Of a DNA stretch of 13,526 nt, positions 1 to 6,208 are shown in pieces; the stretch's first letter is position 1; every line of letters starts with the position of its first letter. Below the pieces are notes generated by a model. That model was not told where the DNA came from and searched no databases. It worked only from the letters and a program-made list of their open reading frames with translations. Origin of the DNA: VRUB01 sp046758085 (GTDB lineage: Bacteria; Pseudomonadota; Gammaproteobacteria; Acidiferrobacterales; SPGG2); the NCBI GenBank assembly GCA_046758085.1, contig JBHHZP010000096.1:1-13526 (forward strand), read 5' to 3'. Position numbers and translations under genes: made by a program.

Positions 1-88
1 TGGCATGAGCGCGCCCTTTTCGGCGATCCAGATTTGTTGGGTCGCCTACCGGCGAATATTCTAATCGGGTTCTCGCACCCGAAGGCGA

Positions 89-265
89 GGTACTTTGACT
101 CAGACCCTCCCTGGTCCTCGCCCTGCGGGTCGCCTTCGGCGGTCCAAATTCGATCCGGTCGAATTTGTCTTTCCGCGACAAGACAATTTTGTCTGGAACA
201 AAATTGGCCGCACTTCAGTGCGCCCGATCAGGGGCCGCGCCAGGGATGGTGCGGCTCAAAGTACC
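89..265. repeat. Hairpin cluster bounded by a 10-bp inverted repeat (MITE-like candidate)
   Basis: GGTACTTTGA at 89-98 is perfectly complementary to TCAAAGTACC at 256-265. Between them are several short hairpins. CAAATTCGA (145-153) pairs with TCGAATTTG (159-167) across a 5-nt loop. CAATTTTGT (184-192) pairs with ACAAAATTG (198-206), also across 5 nt. CGCACT (209-214) pairs with AGTGCG (217-222). AGACAA (181-186) can instead pair with TTGTCT (189-194), so two folds compete. No gene is credible here; the open frames across it are by-products of GC-rich palindromes. The layout resembles a small non-autonomous element or a REP-like composite, but no target duplication is visible. Positions 1-88 are similar gene-free sequence in which I see nothing further. 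Confidence 0.55.
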
Positions 266-304
266 CAAAGAAACGCTCCCCCGGGTTCCGTGCAGGGAAT
301 GCAC

Positions 305-582
305 CTATGCCGCGGGTGCAGGGACGCACAGGAGCGGCCTGCGCCCGCACACCGTGCGGCTGCCCTCGCCCACGAGCTTGACTCAGGGGGTCCAGGCAAG
401 GCACATCCATGTACCTGGCCTGGACGCGCGGGATCCTTCCCGCGCCTCTTCGAGCCCGCTCCTCGTCTGCACTCGGGGCGCGGCTTGACCAAGGGGGCCA
501 AAAAACCAAAACCCCGCCACTCCGTGCTTGCGCTTCGCCCTCCCTCCTCGCTACTAGCCACTCGCTACTAGCTACCGCTTTA
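305..582 (-). repeat. Left copy of modular flanking repeat (inverted relative to right copy)
   Basis: Read on the minus strand, this segment matches the plus strand at the far end of the window. Positions 305-499 align with 13332-13526 with six substitutions by eye. Positions 500-582 align with 13171-13241, with small differences. Conserved C5 blocks (GGGGG on the plus strand) lie at 386-390 and 493-497, 107 bp apart, each followed on the minus strand by a TCAAGC box. Two abutting hairpins lie at 390-425 and 426-445. The left copy lacks one roughly 90-bp module present in the right copy. The segment is non-coding; overlapping open frames on both strands have no recognisable product. Confidence 0.85.
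547..574. repeat. Two tandem copies of a 14-bp unit
   Basis: CTCGCTACTAGC occurs at 547-558 and again at 561-572, giving a 14-bp period. The right-hand copy of the flanking repeat has only one equivalent (about 13181-13192 in reverse complement). Copy number at this inner end of the repeat therefore varies between the two copies. Confidence 0.75.
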
Positions 583-621
583 TTGCCAATCATGGTTCAC
601 GCTTTTGCGTTAAAGGTTTTC

Positions 622-1341
622 CTAGGAATTTCTCTGCGGTCTTTGCGAACTCTGGTGTGAGTCCGGGCGATCTCCAGCCTGGCGCTGTGCCTCATGACCC
701 GAATCGAAGCGGCCGTTCTTGAGGAAATAACAGACCTGGTGCGCCACTTGCTTCGACACAACCATCGCAGTATGCGACACGTGTAAGGTGATGTGGTCGG
801 TGGCGCCCGGGAACCGGGCCTCGGCGAGCGCAACCACACCGTCATTGGGCCTCACGAACCCGGGAAACAAACGCCCCATACCGATACCGAGGTCGCCGCA
901 GATAACGCCGAAATCCCGGGCCGGTAGCTCCCAATACTCGGGCATCCCGGCCAGTAACTGCTGAATCGAGTTCCCGGTGATCTTGCGTCCCAGCGGCGTG
1001 CGCGCGAGCACCGAGGCCGGATAGCTACCCCGGTGCGGGGAACCGAGGGTGACGATACGCCCGCGCGGCTGCTCGGGATGCTGGTGGAACAGCGCGCGGA
1101 TCACCAGACCGCCCAGGCTGTGGCCAACCATATGCATGACCGGCGCGTCGAGGTCACGCAGGTAATGGTTCAGCGCCTCGGCGTTTTCCAGCAGGTTACG
1201 GCTGACCGAGGGATAGGAGAATGTGTGCCGGGCGTCAAAGCCGCAGCGCTCCAACCGGCGGCGCAGCGCGAGCAGGCACCAACCCGAAAGCCAAAGCCCG
1301 TGCACCAGTACAACAGTTTCTCGCCCTACGTCAGATTCCAC
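622..1341 (-). CDS. Alpha/beta hydrolase, lipase/esterase-like
   Basis: This 239-residue protein is predicted to be a serine hydrolase; the substrate is unknown. The oxyanion-hole HG is at residues 14-15. The nucleophile elbow GHSLGG is at 73-78, with Ser75. A GSPHRGS segment is at 100-106. The likely catalytic Asp167 lies in PNDGVV and the likely His190 in VSHTAM. This order fits the small PGAP1/lipase-like alpha/beta hydrolases. No signal peptide or membrane segment is evident, so it is probably cytoplasmic. The start is GTG, because an in-frame stop lies two codons upstream; no strong Shine-Dalgarno is visible. It lies 134 bp downstream of nudB on the same strand, so it may be a separate unit. 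Residues 213-239 are a polar Arg/Gln/Ser-rich tail outside the fold, probably read from repeat-like DNA. Confidence 0.85.
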   Translation of the reverse strand: MESDVGRETVVLVHGLWLSGWCLLALRRRLERCGFDARHTFSYPSVSRNLLENAEALNHYLRDLDAPVMHMVGHSLGGLVIRALFHQHPEQPRGRIVTLGSPHRGSYPASVLARTPLGRKITGNSIQQLLAGMPEYWELPARDFGVICGDLGIGMGRLFPGFVRPNDGVVALAEARFPGATDHITLHVSHTAMVVSKQVAHQVCYFLKNGRFDSGHEAQRQAGDRPDSHQSSQRPQRNS

Positions 1342-1475
1342 GTCTCATGAATCGCTGGCGCAATCAGCCCGAGGGAGAGATACATTCCCGTTCAATCTCG
1401 TCGAAACGTGATGACTACTGACAAACGTGTATCGCATGACAGACATGCGCGGGGTATGATCCAGTGCGTTGGGGG

Positions 1476-1922
1476 TCAACCCTCATGGGCGTGGCGTAGC
1501 AAATGAATCGCGTCGCGGTTGGTCCAGGAGGTCGCACGCTTTTCCGCTTCGCTCACAGAGAGCCACTCGTACTCCACGTGCTCGGCCGGGTTCAGCGTCA
1601 CAATTGCCTCCTCAGCAAGCTCGAGTGAAAAGAGATGCTCCAGGTTCTCTCGTGTCCCGGGCGGATAACAGTGTTGCCATTGCGGCATGATCTCAAAGCG
1701 GTATGTCTTCCCCCAGTCTCTCAATCCGTCATCGGTGTTCAGGCCGGTCTCCTCCTTGAGCTCCCGGCACGCCGTAACAGCCGGTTCACGCTCATGCCAT
1801 TTCATGCTGCCGGTCACCGATTGCCAGAACCCCGGCCTGTCCTTGCGACGCATTAACAATACCTTGCCCGTGCGGGTGTAGACAATCACCAGGACAGACT
1901 CAGGTCGTTTAAACCCGTTCAT
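1476..1922 (-). CDS. nudB: Dihydroneopterin triphosphate diphosphatase (Nudix hydrolase)
   Basis: In the family, NudB removes pyrophosphate from dihydroneopterin triphosphate in folate synthesis and hydrolyses some nucleotides. At 148 residues it is close to E. coli NudB (about 150). Shared features include the KRPESVLVIVY start, FWQSVTGS at 33-39, and a Nudix box from Gly38 to Leu61 ending RELKEETGL. The spacing between the box Glu44 and Arg53 is eight residues rather than the usual seven. The C-terminal EYEWLSVSEA and SWTNRDAI segments also fit. The ATG follows the aspS stop by 9 bp and has no clear Shine-Dalgarno, so translational coupling to aspS is likely. The aspS–nudB order is common in gammaproteobacteria. 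Confidence 0.92.
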   Translation of the reverse strand: MNGFKRPESVLVIVYTRTGKVLLMRRKDRPGFWQSVTGSMKWHEREPAVTACRELKEETGLNTDDGLRDWGKTYRFEIMPQWQHCYPPGTRENLEHLFSLELAEEAIVTLNPAEHVEYEWLSVSEAEKRATSWTNRDAIHLLRHAHEG

Positions 1923-1931
1923 GAAAAACGT

Positions 1932-3731
1932 TCAGGATTGCGCTTTCTTGGTATCAGTCGTCCCGACTGGCTTGCGCAGCCTGATGTGGAGCTCACGCAG
2001 CTGCGTGTCATCAACGACACTTGGGGCCTCGGTCATGGGGTCTGCCGCCCGCTGAGTCTTGGGAAAAGCAATCATTTCGCGAATCGAGGCAGCACCCACC
2101 ATCATGGCCGCAATGCGGTCAAGACCAAACGCGATTCCTCCATGGGGCGGTGCACCATACTTCAATGCTTCGAGCAGGAAACCAAAACGCTCGCGCGCTT
2201 CTTGCTCGTCGATACCGAGTGCGGCGAAAACCTTTTGCTGGATGTCCAGGCGATGGTTACGAATCGAACCGCCGCCGATCTCGGAGCCGTTCAACACGAA
2301 ATCGTAGGCACGTGACCGCGCGTTCGCGGGATCGATATCCACATGCGGCGCGTCTTTTTCCTTTGGTGCCGTAAAAGGATGATGCAATGCCGTCCAACGC
2401 TTGGCGTTTGCGTCATACTCAAACATGGGAAAATCAACGATCCACACGGGCTGCCACCCCGCTTGTGTCAAACTGCGGTCCGCACTCAACTTGACACGTA
2501 ATGCCGCCAGCGAGTCGTTTACGACGGCCGCATGATCGGCACCGAAGAACAACAAGTCACCAGACTTCGCCCCAACGCGTTCCAGGATTGCGGTGATCAC
2601 CGAGTCGGGCAGAAATTTTAATATCGGCGACTGCAAGCCGTCGCGTCCTTTGGATGGCTCTTTCACCTTTATGTAAGCGAGCCCTTTGGCACCGTAGTTG
2701 GCGACGAACGCCGTGTAACCGTCGATCTCCTTGCGCGTAAGCTCGCCGCCGTTGGGTAGGCGCAATACTGCTACGCGTCCACCAGGACGCTTCGCGGGCT
2801 GCGCGAACACCTTGAAATCCACGTCTTGCATGAGGTCACCGACGTCCACGAGTTCAAGCGGCACACGCAAGTCCGGCCGATCCGTGCCGTAACGTGCCAG
2901 TGCTTCGGCGTAGGTCAGGCGCGGAAAAGGATCGGGTAACTCTTCATTGAGCACGACCTCGAACAGGTTGCGCATCATGGCCTCCATTAACGCCATGACG
3001 CCGTCCTCGTCCAAAAACGCGGTTTCTATGTCAAGTTGTGTGAACTCGGGTTGCCGATCGGCGCGCAAGTCTTCATCACGGAAACACCGCGCGAACTGGT
3101 AGTAACGCTCAAAGCCGGCAATCATTAGGATCTGTTTAAAGATCTGGGGAGATTGCGGCAGCGCGTAGAAATGTCCCGCGTAGATGCGCGAGGGCACCAG
3201 GTAGTCGCGCGCTCCCTCGGGGGTGGACTTGGTCAGCATCGGCGTTTCGATCTCGATAAAACCTTTCTCCTCGAGGAACCGGCGTAGCGTCGACGTTACG
3301 TTGTGGCGCAGACGTATGTTTTGATGCATCGTTTCGCGGCGCAGGTCCAGGTAGCGATACTTGAGCCGCACAACCTCGCTTACGTCGGGCTCGTCGAGCT
3401 GAAATGGCAAGACCTCCGCCCGGTTCAGGATTTCCAGCCGCGTGCCCACGACCTCGACCTGCCCGGTATGCAAGTGCGGGTTCTCGGTTCCGACAGGACG
3501 TCGCCGCACACGCCCCCAGGCTTGCAGTACATACTCATTGCGAACACTTTCCGCAATTGAAAAGGCATTGGTCTCGGCAGGATCGAATACGACCTGCACG
3601 ATTCCTTCGCGATCACGCAGGTCGATGAAGATCAGTCCACCATGGTCGCGATAGCTATGCACCCAGCCACATAACGAGACCTCTTGGTCAATCAGCGTCT
3701 CGTCGACCTGCCCACAAAAATGACTGCGCAT
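1932..3731 (-). CDS. aspS: Aspartyl-tRNA synthetase, bacterial type, probably non-discriminating
   Basis: It charges tRNA with aspartate in the cytoplasm. The 599-residue length is typical of bacterial AspRS. An N-terminal OB-fold anticodon-binding domain (about 1-105) is followed by the class II catalytic core. Motif 1 lies near IETPMLTKSTPEGARDYLVP. Motif 2 contains FRDEDLRADRQPEFTQ, with its Arg near 218. The GAD insertion covers roughly 290-410. Motif 3 contains AFGLDRI, with Arg near 537. His30 (in RDHGG) and Gly81 correspond to Pseudomonas aeruginosa His31/Gly82, residues linked to relaxed tRNA recognition; E. coli has Leu at the first site. This suggests an enzyme that also makes Asp-tRNA(Asn) for amidation by GatCAB. 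The ATG start has no strong Shine-Dalgarno and lies 48 bp after the DUF502 gene. Confidence 0.98.
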   Translation of the reverse strand: MRSHFCGQVDETLIDQEVSLCGWVHSYRDHGGLIFIDLRDREGIVQVVFDPAETNAFSIAESVRNEYVLQAWGRVRRRPVGTENPHLHTGQVEVVGTRLEILNRAEVLPFQLDEPDVSEVVRLKYRYLDLRRETMHQNIRLRHNVTSTLRRFLEEKGFIEIETPMLTKSTPEGARDYLVPSRIYAGHFYALPQSPQIFKQILMIAGFERYYQFARCFRDEDLRADRQPEFTQLDIETAFLDEDGVMALMEAMMRNLFEVVLNEELPDPFPRLTYAEALARYGTDRPDLRVPLELVDVGDLMQDVDFKVFAQPAKRPGGRVAVLRLPNGGELTRKEIDGYTAFVANYGAKGLAYIKVKEPSKGRDGLQSPILKFLPDSVITAILERVGAKSGDLLFFGADHAAVVNDSLAALRVKLSADRSLTQAGWQPVWIVDFPMFEYDANAKRWTALHHPFTAPKEKDAPHVDIDPANARSRAYDFVLNGSEIGGGSIRNHRLDIQQKVFAALGIDEQEARERFGFLLEALKYGAPPHGGIAFGLDRIAAMMVGAASIREMIAFPKTQRAADPMTEAPSVVDDTQLRELHIRLRKPVGTTDTKKAQS

Positions 3732-3779
3732 CGTGCTGTTACGGTTGTGTCCTGGTGTGTCGAGGCAGTGAGATCGAGC

Positions 3780-4421
3780 TCAGGCGGCGCCGGAACGGCG
3801 TGCGAGAAGCTCTTCTTTTTTCCCCGGTGGAAGCACAACACCGGCGGAGATAATCATCTTGAGCCCCTCATCCACCGACATTTCCAAAATCAATACATCA
3901 TCTGTCGGCACCATAAGGAAGAAACCCGAAGTGGGGTTGGGTGTGGTGGGCACAAAGATGTGACTGAGTCGACTTCCGGTTTTGTCTTCGGACTCGCGCG
4001 TGCCGTGCTCCCCCGTCAAAAACGCAAGTGTCCATATCCCCTTGCGTGGGTACTCGATCAGAACGACGCTGCGGAAAGACTTGCCGGAGTCTGAAAACAT
4101 CGTTTCCATGACCTGCTTGACACCGGAGTAGATCGATCGGACCAGCGGTATGCGGGCCAGCAGACGCTCCCCCATCCGCACCAGCGTGCGCCCAACCAAG
4201 TTGGCGACCACGATCCCTGTGACCAGCAAGATAACAATCGTTAGCACCACGCCCAGACCAGGCACTCTGAAACCCAACAGGTTTTCAGGACGAAAATCGG
4301 GCGGCAGCAGCAACAACGTCTGGTCCATGAGATCAATCATGAACTTGATCACAAACCAGGTAATGCCGAGCGGTACCCAGACCAGAAGCCCGGCGATGAG
4401 ATAGCGTCTGAAGTGGCCCAT
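3780..4421 (-). CDS. DUF502 family inner-membrane protein
   Basis: The family has no established enzymatic role. The sequence shows two hydrophobic helices, about residues 7-28 (YLIAGLLVWVPLGITWFVI) and 50-76 (VPGLGVVLTIVILLVTGIVV). A soluble part follows, containing the family-typical RIPLVRSIYSGVKQV and VPTTPNPTSGFFLMVP segments. I chose the ATG at 4421; a GTG directly before it (4424) could add one residue. The gene starts 15 bp after the fmdB-like stop and precedes aspS, an arrangement found often in gammaproteobacteria, which supports a shared transcript. The protein ends in a charged tail (KKEELLARRSGAA). Confidence 0.9.
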   Translation of the reverse strand: MGHFRRYLIAGLLVWVPLGITWFVIKFMIDLMDQTLLLLPPDFRPENLLGFRVPGLGVVLTIVILLVTGIVVANLVGRTLVRMGERLLARIPLVRSIYSGVKQVMETMFSDSGKSFRSVVLIEYPRKGIWTLAFLTGEHGTRESEDKTGSRLSHIFVPTTPNPTSGFFLMVPTDDVLILEMSVDEGLKMIISAGVVLPPGKKEELLARRSGAA

Positions 4422-4436
4422 CACGGTGATGTTGTG

Positions 4437-4724
4437 CTAGTCGTTGCTGCCAGTACTGCCGCTGGCTTTCTTTCCACTTACTTTTTTCTCTTTCTTTTCG
4501 GAGTCCGGCTTGGGCTCGGCGGCCTTCTCCTTTTTCTTATCGTTGTCCCTGAAGTCCGTAACGTACCAACCCGTACCCTTTAGTTGAAATCCTGCCGCGG
4601 ATACCAACTTTTTCAGCGCAGGCTTGCCACACGACGGGCAGTCTTTCAATGTGGGGTCACTGAACTTTTGAATGGCCTCGTGCTCCTGGCCACAGGCCCT
4701 ACATCGATATTCATAGATTGGCAT
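4437..4724 (-). CDS. FmdB-family zinc-ribbon regulatory protein
   Basis: This small 95-residue protein has an N-terminal zinc ribbon. The MPIYEYRC start is the family signature. Two CxxC pairs, Cys8/Cys11 and Cys29/Cys32, should bind one zinc. A second conserved part, KKLVSAAGFQLKGTGWYVTDF, follows. Residues from about 62 form a Lys/Glu/Ser-rich, probably disordered tail. The family is named after a putative regulator of a formamidase operon, but its function in gammaproteobacteria is unproven. The ATG has a good Shine-Dalgarno. It is the first gene of the fmdB–DUF502–aspS–nudB cluster, and a terminator-like hairpin sits directly before its Shine-Dalgarno. Confidence 0.93.
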   Translation of the reverse strand: MPIYEYRCRACGQEHEAIQKFSDPTLKDCPSCGKPALKKLVSAAGFQLKGTGWYVTDFRDNDKKKEKAAEPKPDSEKKEKKVSGKKASGSTGSND

Positions 4725-4731
4725 ACTGAAG

Positions 4732-4736
4732 CCTCC
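4732..4736 (-). promoter_or_regulatory. Shine-Dalgarno of the fmdB-like gene
   Basis: On the minus strand GGAGG is followed by 7 nt and then the ATG, which is ideal spacing and fixes the start. It immediately follows the T-run of a terminator-like hairpin, so folding or termination there would directly affect initiation. Confidence 0.8.
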
Positions 4737-4772
4737 AAAAACGACACCGCCCTCGCGTACATGGGGGCGGTG
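4737..4772 (-). terminator. Intrinsic-terminator-like hairpin in the fmdB–aspS leader (attenuator candidate)
   Basis: Read on the minus strand, CACCGCCC (4772-4765) pairs perfectly with GGGCGGTG (4752-4745) across a 12-nt loop. It is followed by TCGTTTTT (4744-4737). A GC-rich 8-bp stem plus a short U-run is the layout of a Rho-independent terminator. It lies between a TATAAT-type -10 box (4793-4798) and the GGAGG Shine-Dalgarno (4732-4736), that is, inside the leader of the downstream cluster. No gene lies upstream that would need a terminator. The function is inferred; the T-run is modest. Confidence 0.5.
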
Positions 4773-4792
4773 CGGCGATTTGCCAAGTGCGG

Positions 4793-4798
4793 ATTATA
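4793..4798 (-). promoter_or_regulatory. -10 box of a promoter for the fmdB–DUF502–aspS–nudB cluster
   Basis: The minus strand reads TATAAT, a perfect sigma-70 -10 element, about 70 bp before the fmdB-like ATG. No good -35 is visible at 16-18 bp; the sequence there resembles ATGCGT. Initiation 6-8 nt downstream would give a leader of roughly 60 nt containing the terminator-like hairpin. Confidence 0.5.
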
Positions 4799-5642
4799 CC
4801 GGCGCCCGCCTGGTAACGCATTATTTGTTAAGGATTGTTTTCTCGAAAGTTGGCCTGCCGGGTTCACTGGGCCAGCACGCTGGGCGGCGGATACCCACGG
4901 CGCGACGGCACCCTGCCCGGGGTTATCGAGTGCATGACCGTATTCGCTGGCGCCGCGCGCGCTGGGACCGCCTACTCGCGCCCGGTTGCGGACAGGGCCA
5001 CATCGACGACCAGGACCCGCGGAGCCGGTGCTGGCCCCGGTGACGACCCTCGATGAACGTGGCTCGATGCCGGCTCACACCCGTCGATGACCCTGCTTGG
5101 ATGTCGCGAAATCTAGATCCCCAACAGGAATCGAACACCAAGATCGGCGTTCGACACGCCTCAAGAACGTCCCGTTAACTGGAAACCGATGGACGGCTTC
5201 GAGTAACAGATAAACGGCCGCGCACCCAACGAGACCATCTTGCAACGAGCCCTGCTTTTTCAAGTTAGATTGCGAAACGCCGCATGAACACTGTCGTTTC
5301 ACAGATACCTTAGCCCGCGGTCAGCGCGTAAGAATTTCTTTTCGACCAACGCGGCCGATGGTGCGCCCGACCAATTCCGGGGTGCACAACTCTGCACCGG
5401 TCACGGCCGGTCGCTCGAATGAAACAGATTGTAAATTAATCAATTAGTCATTGTTTGTGATCCGGTTCCTGAAGGGCAGCTAGCACCCCAAGCGGCGATT
5501 CCCATCCGTGCTAACGGGCTCCGTCCAGCCGGCAGCCGGAAAATCGCAAACAATTTTTCTCGCAAGCTCTACCCTCAGTGCCGCAGACTGTGCTAATTTA
5601 CCGGGGCACAATTTCCTCCACAATCAATCCAAACTTCCGCGT
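4799..5642. other. Long divergent non-coding region
   Basis: About 840 bp without a credible gene. The open frames in it (for example 4780-5043 on plus and 5075-5302 on minus) have no recognisable domains or Shine-Dalgarno sequences. Items seen: short related boxes GACGACCCTCGATGA and GTCGATGACCCT near 5041-5093; a small hairpin GGTGCA/TGCACC at 5381-5398; an AT-rich patch at about 5424-5455 just upstream of the HU-like gene, which could be its promoter region; and an inverted pair TAGCAC (5481-5486) / GTGCTA (5508-5513). I do not recognise an RNA gene, though an unannotated small RNA cannot be excluded. Confidence 0.5.
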
Positions 5643-5647
5643 AGGAG
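5643..5647 (+). promoter_or_regulatory. Shine-Dalgarno of the HU-like gene
   Basis: AGGAG lies 6 nt before the ATG at 5654, which is optimal spacing. It supports this start and shows the small gene is real. Confidence 0.8.
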
Positions 5648-5653
5648 CGATAA

Positions 5654-5965
5654 ATGACAAACGGCCAAAAACCATCGACCAAATCAGAAGTCTATGGCTA
5701 TATTGCTGAGCGCACCAGTCTCAAGAAGAAAGAGGTCAGTGCCGTGTTCGAGGCTCTCGCCGAGATGATCGAACGCGACCTGAGAAGGGGCGCCGGTATT
5801 TTCAACGTTCCCGGGCTAATGAAGATCAAGCTCGTGCACAAGCCCGCCGTCCCGGAACGCAGAGGAATCAATCCGTTTACAAAAGAAGAAACTACCTTCA
5901 AGGCGAAACCAGCACGCAACGTTGTGAAGGTTCAGCCCTTGAAGGGCTTGAAGGACATGGTCTGA
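5654..5965 (+). CDS. HU-family DNA-binding protein
   Basis: This 103-residue protein has the HU/IHF fold. Helical dimerisation residues run from about 9 to 45 (TKSEVYGYIAERTSLKKKEV). The turn IFNVPGLMKIKLV is at 49-61. The DNA-gripping beta-arm is at about 63-93, with Pro74 in GINPFT at the expected tip and KAKPARNVVKV closing the arm. It is a little longer than canonical HU (about 90), with a short polar N-terminus and a PLKGLKDMV ending. It is therefore a HU-like paralogue rather than HupA/B or IHF. It stands alone on the plus strand between a divergent and a convergent gene, behind a long leader, and has a strong Shine-Dalgarno. A role in nucleoid structure or regulation is inferred from the family. 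Confidence 0.9.
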   Translation: MTNGQKPSTKSEVYGYIAERTSLKKKEVSAVFEALAEMIERDLRRGAGIFNVPGLMKIKLVHKPAVPERRGINPFTKEETTFKAKPARNVVKVQPLKGLKDMV

Positions 5966-6056
5966 ACTCGTTCTTAGCTAGAATAAGACGAACATAAGTC
6001 ATCACCCAAGGACGGGTTACTTCTTTCTCACGCAAATTGAAGTCGGCATTAAGTTT

Positions 6057-6070
6057 GCCAACATGTTGGC
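6057..6070. repeat. 14-bp perfect palindrome in the convergent spacer
   Basis: GCCAACATGTTGGC is fully self-complementary and lies between the HU-like gene and the oxoprolinase 3' end. It could be a dimeric protein site or part of a weak bidirectional terminator; no T-run adjoins it. The rest of the 5966-6208 spacer holds a weak ACCC/GGGT hairpin near 6004-6017 and TAACGGTC twice in direct orientation (6191-6198 and 6210-6217). Confidence 0.35.
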
Positions 6071-6208
6071 GACGTGTCCGCGCGCGTGGATGCCTGTGGC
6101 GTACGCTGCATGGTGGGTCCGATGCGCTTTATGTGAACAAATCGTGCTGGTCACTTCGCCGGCGCGCGGTTGTTTGTGCCTTGAAAAAAATAACGGTCGC
6201 TACCAACA

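Noticed and set aside
34..593. Overlapping open frames on both strands (for example 95-571 plus and 228-593 minus)
   Set aside because: They lie in hairpin-rich repeats, use palindromic GC-rich sequence, have no Shine-Dalgarno and no recognisable domain. The one-module length change between repeat copies would not preserve such proteins.
5117..5140. tRNA-like TTCGATTCC on the minus strand
   Set aside because: It resembles a T-loop, but the flanking bases do not form a 5-bp T stem and no anticodon or acceptor arm can be drawn around it.
5075..5302. 75-codon minus-strand open frame in the divergent region
   Set aside because: No Shine-Dalgarno, no recognisable motif, and the sequence near it shows no sign of coding selection.
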